From positions 1,203,438 through 1,267,437 of the forward strand of contig NZ_JH601103.1 in the NCBI RefSeq assembly GCF_000245815.1: a stretch of 64,000 nucleotides of DNA, in the 5' to 3' direction. Both the position numbers and the translations under genes were made by a program. This document shows positions 17,861 through 25,542 of this stretch, one piece after another (within the stretch, counting starts at the first letter, position 1; every line of letters begins with the position of its first letter). The DNA comes from Dolosigranulum pigrum ATCC 51524. Lineage in GTDB: Bacteria; Bacillota; Bacilli; Lactobacillales; Carnobacteriaceae_A. A model generated the notes under the pieces. That model was not told the DNA's origin and did no database searches. It saw only the letters and a program-made list of their open reading frames with translations.

Positions 17861-17894
17861 AAAAACCATAATTTTAAGAAAGTACGGCAGATTT
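17841..17894. repeat. Perfect 23-bp inverted repeat (long hairpin)
   Basis: Arms 17841-17863 and 17872-17894 are exact reverse complements (AAATCTGCCGTACTTTC... ) with an 8-nt loop AACCATAA. One arm belongs to the repeat copy 2. No T-run follows, so it is not an obvious terminator. Confidence 0.8.
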
Positions 17895-18055
17895 ACACGA
17901 ATTCATCATTCTATCCACATTGTGCTTGTAGTGACGGATGTATTTACTCATTTCAAGAAGTAAGTCAGAATACTTTAAATTCATTGAATCAGTTAGTTCA
18001 TTCTAATTATAAAAATTCACACGCATCAATCCATTATCTTCTGATATTACACCCT

Positions 18056-18090
18056 CATCAAGTATACGGCATAAAGCCATATACTTGATG
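18056..18090. terminator. Strong hairpin, possible terminator
   Basis: CATCAAGTATA...TATACTTGATG, 11 bp, plus an inner GGC/GCC and a 5-nt loop. A moderately T-rich stretch (ATTTATCTTTTG) follows on the plus strand. It lies in the gene-poor stretch between murR and the S66 peptidase. Confidence 0.45.
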
Positions 18091-18381
18091 ATTTATCTTT
18101 TGATTGTTTATTTATATTATGTCAATCTAATGCTATTACAACATATAGTCTTATCTATCATATTAATAATCAATCTGAATTTAGTTACGTAGGTGGAAAT
18201 GTTAATCTTAATTTATCTAGTCAATTAAATTTTTTATTTATTCCATCAACAAAACATTAACTCATTACAATATCTATTATTTAATATTGAAGCTGATGCT
18301 ACTGATTATTTTGCCAATCAAATACTTCGCTGTTATACATCTCACCCAATCAGTTCATTCGATACTTATCTCTACAAGTAA
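18079..18381 (+). pseudogene. Frameshifted gene remnant
   Basis: Two adjoining open frames of coding-like composition: one reads SFDCLFILCQSNAITTYSLI and stops at 18268; the other, +1 shifted, reads INSLQYLLFNIEADATDYFA and ends at TAA 18379-18381, inside the 3' end of the S66 peptidase gene on the other strand. No start codon with a ribosome site and no recognised family. The rest of 17481-18349 holds the murR operator, repeat copy 2 and the hairpins already listed. Confidence 0.3.
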
Positions 18382-19408
18382 CGCCACTATCCAAGATTTT
18401 AAATTGGTTAGTAATGGTGTTAAGCTGAGCTTGCATGCCATATGGGAGAATACATTTGGGCTCATTATGTCCGAAATTCATATTATACAAAATCGGTAAG
18501 TCTTCTCGACCGAATTCCTTCATGACTTTCGGATAAACTTTTTGATACTCTTCATAATAGATGCCATCTTGCGGTCGACCAACAATAATCCCATGAATAA
18601 CCTCCAAAATTCCCATCATACCATATGTTCTTAGCTCATCTTCCAAGCGTGCTGGTTTCATATAATTCTCAGATGTTTCTAAAAATAAGATGGCACCCTG
18701 GAACTGATCAACAGTTGGGAATAAAGATGTACCGCGGAGCGAAGCTAATGTTTCCACACAGCCACCCAATAAATGACCGGTCGCCACAGTTTCTGCTCCT
18801 AATGACTGATAGCCCGGATTCACGCGATATTCGCGCATAATTTCCCGGTTTTCTTCATCCCACAGCAAGCCAAATTTTCTTAGATGCTTCGATGCACGAA
18901 TTTCCCCAATCGGTTCAGCTGAAAACCACGCACGCTGGATATGATCAACCGTATAATCATCCATTGCAATATTTTCAGCAAAATCGGTTAGCAAAGCAGG
19001 GCCATAATGACTGGATACACCGGCCTTGTAAAACATGAGGTGGTTGGTTGTCGTATCCGAGTACCCACAAAACAAGGTCGGATGTTCTCTAATAACGTTA
19101 AAATCAATATGCGGTAATAAACGTACCGTCTCAATCCCACCAATACACGATATAATTCCTTTAACTTTAGGATCCTTCAGAGCCATCATTAAATTTTCTG
19201 CTCGTTTTTCTGGATGTTGGTATAAATAATCACTTCCGCTCAGTGCATGATTCATCACTTTTACACGGAGATCAAAATTATCTTCTAGGCGCTGAATCCC
19301 TTGTTCAGTACGCCACTTGAAGTGAGCATCACCGGCTGTTCCGGCTGATAGGGATACGATAGCAACTGTATCTCCAGGATGTAATTTAGGGGGGAGCCGT
19401 AGATTCAT
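18350..19408 (-). CDS. S66-family peptidase (LD-carboxypeptidase / MccF-like)
   Basis: Serine peptidase of family S66. The catalytic triad is visible: Ser117 in CGYSDTTTN, Glu in LFLETSE (about 246) and His in FGHNEPK (about 315). LD-carboxypeptidases trim the terminal D-Ala of cytoplasmic tetrapeptides during wall recycling; MccF-like relatives cleave microcin C-type adducts. The 352-residue length and HPGDTVAIVSLSAG start resemble the MccF-like group more than LdcA (about 300). The last nine residues (TCRDKYRMN) extend past the usual end into the gene debris. Nearby wall-recycling genes favour a peptidoglycan role but do not prove it. Confidence 0.85.
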   Translation of the reverse strand: MNLRLPPKLHPGDTVAIVSLSAGTAGDAHFKWRTEQGIQRLEDNFDLRVKVMNHALSGSDYLYQHPEKRAENLMMALKDPKVKGIISCIGGIETVRLLPHIDFNVIREHPTLFCGYSDTTTNHLMFYKAGVSSHYGPALLTDFAENIAMDDYTVDHIQRAWFSAEPIGEIRASKHLRKFGLLWDEENREIMREYRVNPGYQSLGAETVATGHLLGGCVETLASLRGTSLFPTVDQFQGAILFLETSENYMKPARLEDELRTYGMMGILEVIHGIIVGRPQDGIYYEEYQKVYPKVMKEFGREDLPILYNMNFGHNEPKCILPYGMQAQLNTITNQFKILDSGVTCRDKYRMN

Positions 19409-19454
19409 ACAAGTACCTCTTTCTATAACTGTTAAAAATGAATTTGTATTTCAT

Positions 19455-19478
19455 TATCAATCTAATTTGTGATATAAT
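19455..19478 (+). promoter_or_regulatory. Probable promoter of the FNT channel gene
   Basis: -10 TATAAT at 19473-19478, 30 bp before the ATG with AGGAG at 19494-19498. The -35 is poor. Confidence 0.4.
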
Positions 19479-19508
19479 TATTATAACATAGATAGGAGTG
19501 ATTCCACA

Positions 19509-20300
19509 ATGGAACAACATTTAATGAATACTATTACAACGGTAGCCGGTATGAAGATGAGGCTATTTGAAGAAAATATCTTAAAATATGGTGTTCGTTG
19601 TTTATTTGCAGGAATATATTTAACGATAGGAACGGCATTTGGTTTAGTTGCAGCTCAGGGTTTTGTTGAATTTAGCCCCGCAATTGCCAGAGTTGTTTAT
19701 GCTATTTTCTTCACAATTGGTCTAATTGTTATCGTCTTTCTAAATGGGGAACTTGCTACCTCTAATATGATGATGATGACCATCTCTGCTCATCGAAAAT
19801 TTTTCTCTTACAAAAAAGCAGCCCAATTGCTACTATTTTGTACTTTGGGGAATCTAATCGGCGCTTATGCCATCAGCTTTTTACTCGGACAGACGACCAT
19901 TTTTAACGCGATTGACTCAAACCATTTACTCTATGCACTTGCAGATGGAAAGCTTGCAAAATCAGTTGGTCGCTTATTCATCGAAGCAATTATTGCTAAT
20001 ATCATTGTTAATATTGGTATTATGGGAATGTTACGTACGAAAGAGTTCATTGCTAAGTTTATCTATCTAATGGGAACTATTTCGATTTTCGTATTGCTCG
20101 GTTATGAGCACTTAATCGCGAACTTCTCAATGTTTGGTATTGTACAATTCACTAACCCCGGAGCACTTGAAAGTTTTACTGCTAGCACTATTTTAATAAA
20201 CTGGATTATTGTCTTAATTGGAAATTATATTGGTGGTGGCCTTATCATGGGACTTACCCATTCTTGGTTGAACCAAAATGATAGTCAATATTTTGACTAA
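19509..20300 (+). CDS. Formate/nitrite transporter family protein
   Basis: FocA/NirC-type pentameric channel protein of 263 residues with six predicted membrane helices: LFAGIYLTIGTAFGLVAA, IARVVYAIFFTIGLIVIVFLNGELATSNM, LLLFCTLGNLIGAYAISFLL, LFIEAIIANIIVNIGIMG, FIYLMGTISIFVLLGYEHLIANF and TILINWIIVLIGNYIGGGLIMG. The FLNGELATSNM loop and GNYIGGGL helix are family hallmarks. Transport of formate, nitrite or another small anion cannot be told apart. No formate or nitrite enzyme lies beside it. Confidence 0.88.
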   Translation: MEQHLMNTITTVAGMKMRLFEENILKYGVRCLFAGIYLTIGTAFGLVAAQGFVEFSPAIARVVYAIFFTIGLIVIVFLNGELATSNMMMMTISAHRKFFSYKKAAQLLLFCTLGNLIGAYAISFLLGQTTIFNAIDSNHLLYALADGKLAKSVGRLFIEAIIANIIVNIGIMGMLRTKEFIAKFIYLMGTISIFVLLGYEHLIANFSMFGIVQFTNPGALESFTASTILINWIIVLIGNYIGGGLIMGLTHSWLNQNDSQYFD

Positions 20301-20332
20301 ATAAGAGAAAATTTGCTTTAATATAAAAATTT

Positions 20333-20361
20333 GCGCCCATCATTATGATGGGCGCTTTTTT
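20333..20361 (+). terminator. Intrinsic terminator after the FNT gene
   Basis: GCGCCCATCA-TTA-TGATGGGCGC followed by six T. It faces the convergent rbfA end and can also act on the minus strand. Confidence 0.9.
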
Positions 20362-20390
20362 CATTAACAGTAAACTGTTAAGTTGAATTA

Positions 20391-20732
20391 TTATTTTAAG
20401 TCTTTCAAAATCTTTTCGATGCGCTGTCCTTGCTCTAAGGATTTATCACGTTCGAATCTAATTTCGGGTGTTTTGTACAACTTAATCCGATTCCCGATTT
20501 CACTTCTCACCAGACCAGCAATTTTATCTAAGCCAGTTTGAGTGTCTTCACGTGCTTGCTCATCTTTTTCTAACGTGCTGTAGTAAACTGTTGCATGTTG
20601 AAGGTCACCAGTTACTTCCACATCTGTAATCGTAACATTCTGGACACGTGGATCTTTGACTGTCTTTAACAAAATATCATTTACTTCTCTTAATATTTCT
20701 TGTGAGACACGTTCGACTCTATATTTTGGCAT
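20391..20732 (-). CDS. rbfA: Ribosome-binding factor A
   Basis: Small KH-fold protein that assists late 30S maturation. 113 residues beginning PKYRVERVSQEILREVNDIL and containing DPRVQNVTITDVEVTGDLQHATVYYS and the RIKLYKTPEIRFERD end typical of RbfA. Last gene of the rimP-nusA-ylxR-ylxQ-infB-rbfA operon, 37 bp after infB. Confidence 0.96.
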   Translation of the reverse strand: MPKYRVERVSQEILREVNDILLKTVKDPRVQNVTITDVEVTGDLQHATVYYSTLEKDEQAREDTQTGLDKIAGLVRSEIGNRIKLYKTPEIRFERDKSLEQGQRIEKILKDLK

Positions 20733-20769
20733 ATTTTCACCTCTTAATCCTTATATTATATGGTTGATC

Positions 20770-22995
20770 TTAGTTACGCTTCACTTCAACCATTTCGTAT
20801 GCTTCAATAACATCATCAATCTTAATATCATTAAAGTTTTCAATGGTCAATCCACACTCATAACCATTAGATACTTCCTTGGCATCGTCTTGGAATCGTT
20901 TCAAGCTTGAAAGTTCTCCTTCATACTTCACAACCCCTTGACGAATAACACGAACCGAGCTAGAGCGCTTGATAACTCCGTCGTTAACGTAACATCCAGC
21001 AATAGTTCCGACTTTAGATACATTGAATGTTTCGCGAACAGTCGCTTGACCAGTAACTTTTTCTTCAAATTCTGGATCCAGCATTCCTTTCATCGCTGAT
21101 TCGATCTCATCAATCGCATTGTAGATAACGCGGTGAGTTCGAATGTCAATTTGTTCACGGTTAGCACTTTCTTGTGCTTGAGGTGTTGGTCGTACGTTAA
21201 ATCCAATAATGATAGATCCACTTGCAGACGCAAGAGTTACATCACTTTCATTAATTGCACCGACTCCGGTATGAACAATCTTAATCTTCACACCTTCAAC
21301 TTCGATCTTCTCAAGGCTGGCTACAATCGCTTCAACAGATCCTTGTACATCACCTTTTACAATAACTGTAATTTCTTTTAATTCGCCTTCTTCAATCGAA
21401 TCGAATAAGTTCTCAAGGGTTACTTTTTGAACAGCATTACGCTGTGCTTCGTTCGCTGCTTGCGCACGAGATTGACCAATCGAACGGGCTTTCTTCTCAT
21501 CATCGAAGACAACGAAACGATCTCCAGCTTGTGGTGTGTCGTTCAATCCAGTAATCTCTACTGGCATCGATGGACCAGCTTTTTTAACACGTTGTCCTTG
21601 ATCATTCGTCATTGTACGAATACGTCCATTCGCTGTTCCGACAACGATTGGATCCCCGTGCTTCAAGGTTCCTTCTTGTACAAGCAATGTCGCAATTGGT
21701 CCTTGTGCCTTATCTAGACGGGCTTCCAAGACCGTTCCGATTGCTAGACGTGTTGGATCTGCCTTCAATTCTTCAACTTCAGCAACTAGAAGAATCATCT
21801 CGAGTAATTCATCTAAGTTCTGGTTAAACTTCGCTGAAATTTCAACAAATATAGTTTGGCCACCCCAGTCTTCTGGAATTAATTCATATTGAGATAATTC
21901 CTGCATGACTTGTTGTGGGTTAGCCTCTGGTTTATCAACTTTGTTAACCGCAACGATAATAGGGACTTCAGCTGCTTTGGCATGATTAATTGCTTCAACA
22001 GTTTGTGGCATAACGCCATCATCAGCTGCTACAACAATAATAGCAATATCAGTCACATCAGCTCCACGTGCTCGCATGGTTGTAAAGGCTGCGTGTCCTG
22101 GTGTATCTAAGAATGTGATGGGTTTCCCTTCAACTTCTAATTGGTAAGCACCAATGTGTTGGGTAATCCCACCTGCTTCTCCATCTGCCACTTTTTCTTG
22201 ACGAAGTGTATCAAGTAAGGTGGTTTTCCCATGGTCAACGTGCCCCATAATAGTGACAGTTGGTGGGCGTAATGTTAAGTTTTCTTCATTAACTTCTTGC
22301 TCAAAGTAAGTGTCGAAGTCTGTTTCATCGATTTCGACTTTTTCTTGAGCTTGTACACCATACTCTTCTAAAATAATTTCAATGGAGCCACTATCAAGTG
22401 ATTGGTTTTTATTCGCAATAACACCCATCATGAATAATTTCTTAACAATTTCAGCAGCTGGCTTGTGCAATTCTTTGGCCAACTCTGCAACAGTCATCCC
22501 TTCTGTATATTCTACTACATCTGGTAACGGTTGTTTTTTCGTTGATTGTTGTGAAGAATTATCCTGTTGCTTGTGATCCGTGTTTGTCTTACGCTTTGTT
22601 CGGTTCCCAGCTGGTCCACCATTAATCCCACGGTGCTGACGCGAATGACGTTTTTTCGAACGGTTTTGACGCTCTTTTGCTTTCTGTTTCTCACTGGTTG
22701 TTCGTTTTTCAGGATTTAGACTCGACTGTTCGTTTGAAGACTCGTCCTTTTGGTTATTTTTCTTATCAGCTGTTGCTTGTTTTGTCTGATTGTGTCCTGA
22801 TTGATTAGCTGTATTACTTTTTTGCTGTTTATTTGTTTTATTATTCATAAATTCTTTTAATTTCGCCATTTCGTTATCGTTAATTGTTGCCATATGACTG
22901 CTGTAATCTAATCCAGCATCTTGGGCAATTTCCAAAAGTTCTTTACTGGACATATCCTGTTCTCTTGCAAATTGATATATACGTTTTTTACTCAT
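20770..22995 (-). CDS. infB: Translation initiation factor IF-2
   Basis: GTPase that brings fMet-tRNA to the 30S subunit. 741 residues: an IF2_N domain (about 1-50), a long Lys/Gln/Asn-rich linker (about 55-160), a second IF2_N (YTEGMTVAELAKELHKPAAEIV), then the G domain with GHVDHGKTTLLD, DTPGHAAFT and NKVDK, and C-terminal domains II-IV. It starts 4 bp before the end of ylxQ spacing, in the standard operon order. Confidence 0.98.
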   Translation of the reverse strand: MSKKRIYQFAREQDMSSKELLEIAQDAGLDYSSHMATINDNEMAKLKEFMNNKTNKQQKSNTANQSGHNQTKQATADKKNNQKDESSNEQSSLNPEKRTTSEKQKAKERQNRSKKRHSRQHRGINGGPAGNRTKRKTNTDHKQQDNSSQQSTKKQPLPDVVEYTEGMTVAELAKELHKPAAEIVKKLFMMGVIANKNQSLDSGSIEIILEEYGVQAQEKVEIDETDFDTYFEQEVNEENLTLRPPTVTIMGHVDHGKTTLLDTLRQEKVADGEAGGITQHIGAYQLEVEGKPITFLDTPGHAAFTTMRARGADVTDIAIIVVAADDGVMPQTVEAINHAKAAEVPIIVAVNKVDKPEANPQQVMQELSQYELIPEDWGGQTIFVEISAKFNQNLDELLEMILLVAEVEELKADPTRLAIGTVLEARLDKAQGPIATLLVQEGTLKHGDPIVVGTANGRIRTMTNDQGQRVKKAGPSMPVEITGLNDTPQAGDRFVVFDDEKKARSIGQSRAQAANEAQRNAVQKVTLENLFDSIEEGELKEITVIVKGDVQGSVEAIVASLEKIEVEGVKIKIVHTGVGAINESDVTLASASGSIIIGFNVRPTPQAQESANREQIDIRTHRVIYNAIDEIESAMKGMLDPEFEEKVTGQATVRETFNVSKVGTIAGCYVNDGVIKRSSSVRVIRQGVVKYEGELSSLKRFQDDAKEVSNGYECGLTIENFNDIKIDDVIEAYEMVEVKRN

Positions 22996-22999
22996 ACAA

Positions 23000-23305
23000 T
23001 CACCTTTCTGTCAATTGATTAAAAGATTTGACAAAGCCACTATCAATTAGTGCACAATTTGTCCGATTCTTTCCAATTGCTCTTGAAATTTCCTCTTGTG
23101 TGAATCCTGAAAACAATGGTACATCATAGGATTCGCATTTATCATTAAATATTTTTTGGGTGTTTGGGCTGGCATCACTAGCCATGATGACTAATTTTGC
23201 TCGTGTACTACGGATAGCATCCAATGTAGCTCCTTGACCCGTCTTCAACTTGCCTGCTTTCATCGCAAGGCCTAATAAATTCAGTGCTTTTTCTTTATTG
23301 ATCAT
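23000..23305 (-). CDS. ylxQ: L7Ae/L30e-like RNA-binding protein YlxQ
   Basis: 101-residue kink-turn-binding fold: LNLLGLAMKAGKLKTGQGATLDAIR and KLVIMASDASPNTQKIFNDKC are the family motifs. Encoded between ylxR and infB with an 11-nt overlap with ylxR, so translation is coupled. Probably a ribosome-associated or RNase P-related K-turn binder; exact role uncertain. Confidence 0.92.
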   Translation of the reverse strand: MINKEKALNLLGLAMKAGKLKTGQGATLDAIRSTRAKLVIMASDASPNTQKIFNDKCESYDVPLFSGFTQEEISRAIGKNRTNCALIDSGFVKSFNQLTER

Positions 23306-23588
23306 TTAATAATTCCATTCGTGCTAATTTATAATCTACATGATCGATTAATTCTTCAAAAAATTCCGCTGGTACTTCTGTATTTAATGCTTGGCTTAGC
23401 TTGGCGGATTTTTTCATTGATTCAAGTAGTTGAAGATCCATCGATACATAGGCACCACGGCCATTTTTTTTACCGGTTGGATCGATTGCTACCGATTTAT
23501 CTGGATTGCGAACAATCCGAACCATATCTTTTTTTGGTTTCATCTCACCTGACAAAACACATTTTCGCATCGGCGTTTTTTTGGCCAT
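23295..23588 (-). CDS. ylxR: RNA-binding protein RnpM/YlxR
   Basis: 97 residues. The N-terminal motif MRKCVLSGEMKPKKDMVRIVRNPDKSV and the GRGAYV element define the YlxR (DUF448) family, reported to bind RNase P RNA. The tail (about 70-97) is slightly longer than usual. It follows nusA by 21 bp and overlaps ylxQ. Confidence 0.93.
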   Translation of the reverse strand: MAKKTPMRKCVLSGEMKPKKDMVRIVRNPDKSVAIDPTGKKNGRGAYVSMDLQLLESMKKSAKLSQALNTEVPAEFFEELIDHVDYKLARMELLNDQ

Positions 23589-23609
23589 GTTTATTCTCTC
23601 CTCAACATT

Positions 23610-24890
23610 CTATTCTGCTTCAGAATCGTCGTCTAAAGTCTCGGAAACCTCATCTTCTTCCGTTTCAGAAAAGTCTAATTCTTCTTCGTCTTCCTCCGCT
23701 GTGACTTGATTAGCTTCAAGCGCTTGGAAGAACTCATCTACTTCAGTATCTGTTTCAGCCGAATTGTCCTCAATAGAATCTGTTAATACTTCCGAAGACT
23801 CCTCAGCTGATTTATCTACTTTTTCTGACGATTCAGCTAATGCTTCACGTTCCAATTCTTCCATCTCAACGTCAGACTTAATGTCGATCTTGTAGCCGGT
23901 TAATTTAGCTGCTAGACGAACATTTTGTCCTCGTTTACCAATTGCTAATGACAGTTGATAATCCGGTACAACAACGACACACGATTGTTCGATATCATCG
24001 AAGCGAACATCGAGTACTTCAGCTGGATTCAAAGCATTTTGGATGAAGACGGCTGGATCCTCGCTCCATTCAACGATATCCATGTTTTCCCCGTTCAATT
24101 CATCCACAATCACTTGAACACGTGCCCCTTTAGGACCGACACATGTTCCAACTGCATCCACCTCGCCATCACGAGACGTCACGGCAACTTTCGAACGGTC
24201 TCCTGCTTCACGCGCAACAGACATAATCTCAACCGTTCCATCATAAATTTCAGGAACTTCCTGCTCGAATAAGCGTTTAATCAAGCCAGGATGCGTACGA
24301 CTCACGAAGACTTGCGGTCCTTTCGTTGAATCTTCTACATTGCTGACATAGACTTTAATTCGATCATGCGCATTATATTGCTCACCTTCAATTTGATCGC
24401 GCTGAGACAAGACAGCTTCTACTTTTCCTAAATCAATATAGATAAACCGATCATCTTGACGCTCAACCGTTCCTGTCATCAAATCATCTTGATATTCGAT
24501 GTATTCGTTGTAGATAATAGAACGTTCTGCTTCTCGCATGCGCTGCATGACGACTTGTTTAGCTGTTTGAGCCGCAATTCGACCAAAATTCTCTGGAGTG
24601 ACTTCGAACTTAATTTTGTCCCCCGGCTCGTAAGCTCGGTTGCGCTCGCGTGCATCAACTAAGGCAATCTCAGACTGTGAATCGAATACCTCATCAACAA
24701 CTTCTTTTACTTGTAGAACTTTAATATCTCCCGTATCGGTGTCGAATGTTACTTCAACATTCTGAGATGTTCCGTAATGACGCTTATAAGCAGCGATTAA
24801 GGCTGCCTCTAGTGCTTCAGAGACAATTTCTTTCGAAATCCCTTTTTCTTTCTCCAAGACTTCCAGTGCGCCAACTAATTTCTGGTTCAT
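23610..24890 (-). CDS. nusA: Transcription termination/antitermination factor NusA, acidic tail
   Basis: Binds RNA polymerase and nascent RNA. N-terminal polymerase-binding domain (about 1-125), S1 domain (GTVERQDDRFIYIDLGKVEAVL), KH1 (RDGEVDAVGTCVGPKGARVQVIV) and KH2 (LSLAIGKRGQNVRLAAKLTG), ending near residue 348. A strongly acidic tail of about 75 residues (Glu/Asp/Ser-rich, for example EEDEEELDFSETEEDE) follows, longer than in Bacillus NusA. Second gene of the operon, 17 bp after rimP. Confidence 0.97.
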   Translation of the reverse strand: MNQKLVGALEVLEKEKGISKEIVSEALEAALIAAYKRHYGTSQNVEVTFDTDTGDIKVLQVKEVVDEVFDSQSEIALVDARERNRAYEPGDKIKFEVTPENFGRIAAQTAKQVVMQRMREAERSIIYNEYIEYQDDLMTGTVERQDDRFIYIDLGKVEAVLSQRDQIEGEQYNAHDRIKVYVSNVEDSTKGPQVFVSRTHPGLIKRLFEQEVPEIYDGTVEIMSVAREAGDRSKVAVTSRDGEVDAVGTCVGPKGARVQVIVDELNGENMDIVEWSEDPAVFIQNALNPAEVLDVRFDDIEQSCVVVVPDYQLSLAIGKRGQNVRLAAKLTGYKIDIKSDVEMEELEREALAESSEKVDKSAEESSEVLTDSIEDNSAETDTEVDEFFQALEANQVTAEEDEEELDFSETEEDEVSETLDDDSEAE

Positions 24891-24907
24891 AATTCTCTCC
24901 TTCGAAT

Positions 24908-25378
24908 CTAAAATTCAATTGCTGTACGTGCTTTAGAAATATTATCGCGCTGAATTTCAACTTCTTTTACGCGCGTTTTTTCTTTATAATTCATCGTAAT
25001 GGTGTCTTCATCCGTACTTAACAAACGACCTTCATATGAATTGTACGGGCCAATCATATTGTACAACTTCACATGAATATATTCACCAACCGCTTGATCG
25101 ATATCTTCTCGTGTCTTAAGTGGACGTTCTGCCCCCGGTGACGAGACTTCAAGATAATACGCTTGCGGAATAAAATTTTCCGGTTGCTGATCTAAGACAG
25201 CTGATACTTTTTCGCTGAAGAATGTGCAATCATCCAAGCTAACACCGCCAACTTTATCAATATAAATTCTTAAAAACCAGTTTTGCCCTTCTTTCAAGTA
25301 TTCCAAATCAATAAGTTGATAACCGCTCTCTTGAGCAATCGGTGTAATCATGTCTTCAACTTTTTCTACAATACTCAT
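24908..25378 (-). CDS. rimP: Ribosome maturation factor RimP
   Basis: 30S assembly factor, 156 residues. N-terminal domain with SGYQLIDLEYLKEGQNWFLRIYIDK and GVSLDDCTFFSEKVSAVLD, then YYLEVSSPGAERPLKT and the C-terminal Sm-like barrel. ATG 25378 is chosen because GGGGAG lies about 10 nt upstream; the open frame continues to 25447 but that part is leader hairpin. First gene of the nusA operon. Confidence 0.95.
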   Translation of the reverse strand: MSIVEKVEDMITPIAQESGYQLIDLEYLKEGQNWFLRIYIDKVGGVSLDDCTFFSEKVSAVLDQQPENFIPQAYYLEVSSPGAERPLKTREDIDQAVGEYIHVKLYNMIGPYNSYEGRLLSTDEDTITMNYKEKTRVKEVEIQRDNISKARTAIEF

Positions 25379-25417
25379 TTTAGCTTTTCTCCCCACTTTC
25401 AATTCATACCTTGTCGT

Positions 25418-25447
25418 TAAAAAGAGTGAGTGCTTCAATGCACTCAC
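25418..25447 (-). terminator. Hairpin with T-run in the rimP-nusA leader
   Basis: GTGAGTGC-ATTGAA-GCACTCAC (8-bp perfect stem) followed by TCTTTTTAA on the minus strand. It lies downstream of the promoter at 25489-25517 and upstream of rimP, so it is an attenuator for the operon or a terminator for polC transcripts, or both. Confidence 0.75.
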
Positions 25448-25488
25448 CCCCTTCTGAATATCTAACTTCTACGACCTCTTGCTAGTTC

Positions 25489-25517
25489 ATATTACCATAT
25501 ATTTTGTTTGAACGCAA
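25489..25517 (-). promoter_or_regulatory. Promoter of the rimP-nusA-infB operon
   Basis: -35 TTGCGT (25512-25517), 17-nt spacer, extended -10 TGG-TAATAT (25489-25494). Located between the polC stop and the leader hairpin. Confidence 0.65.
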
Positions 25518-25542
25518 CTATTAACCTTGAAGTACCGTTATT

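Noticed and set aside
18287..18499. 70-codon plus-strand frame at the end of the S66 peptidase gene
   Set aside because: Overlaps the peptidase 3' end and has no ribosome site; the neighbouring frame better fits a decayed gene.
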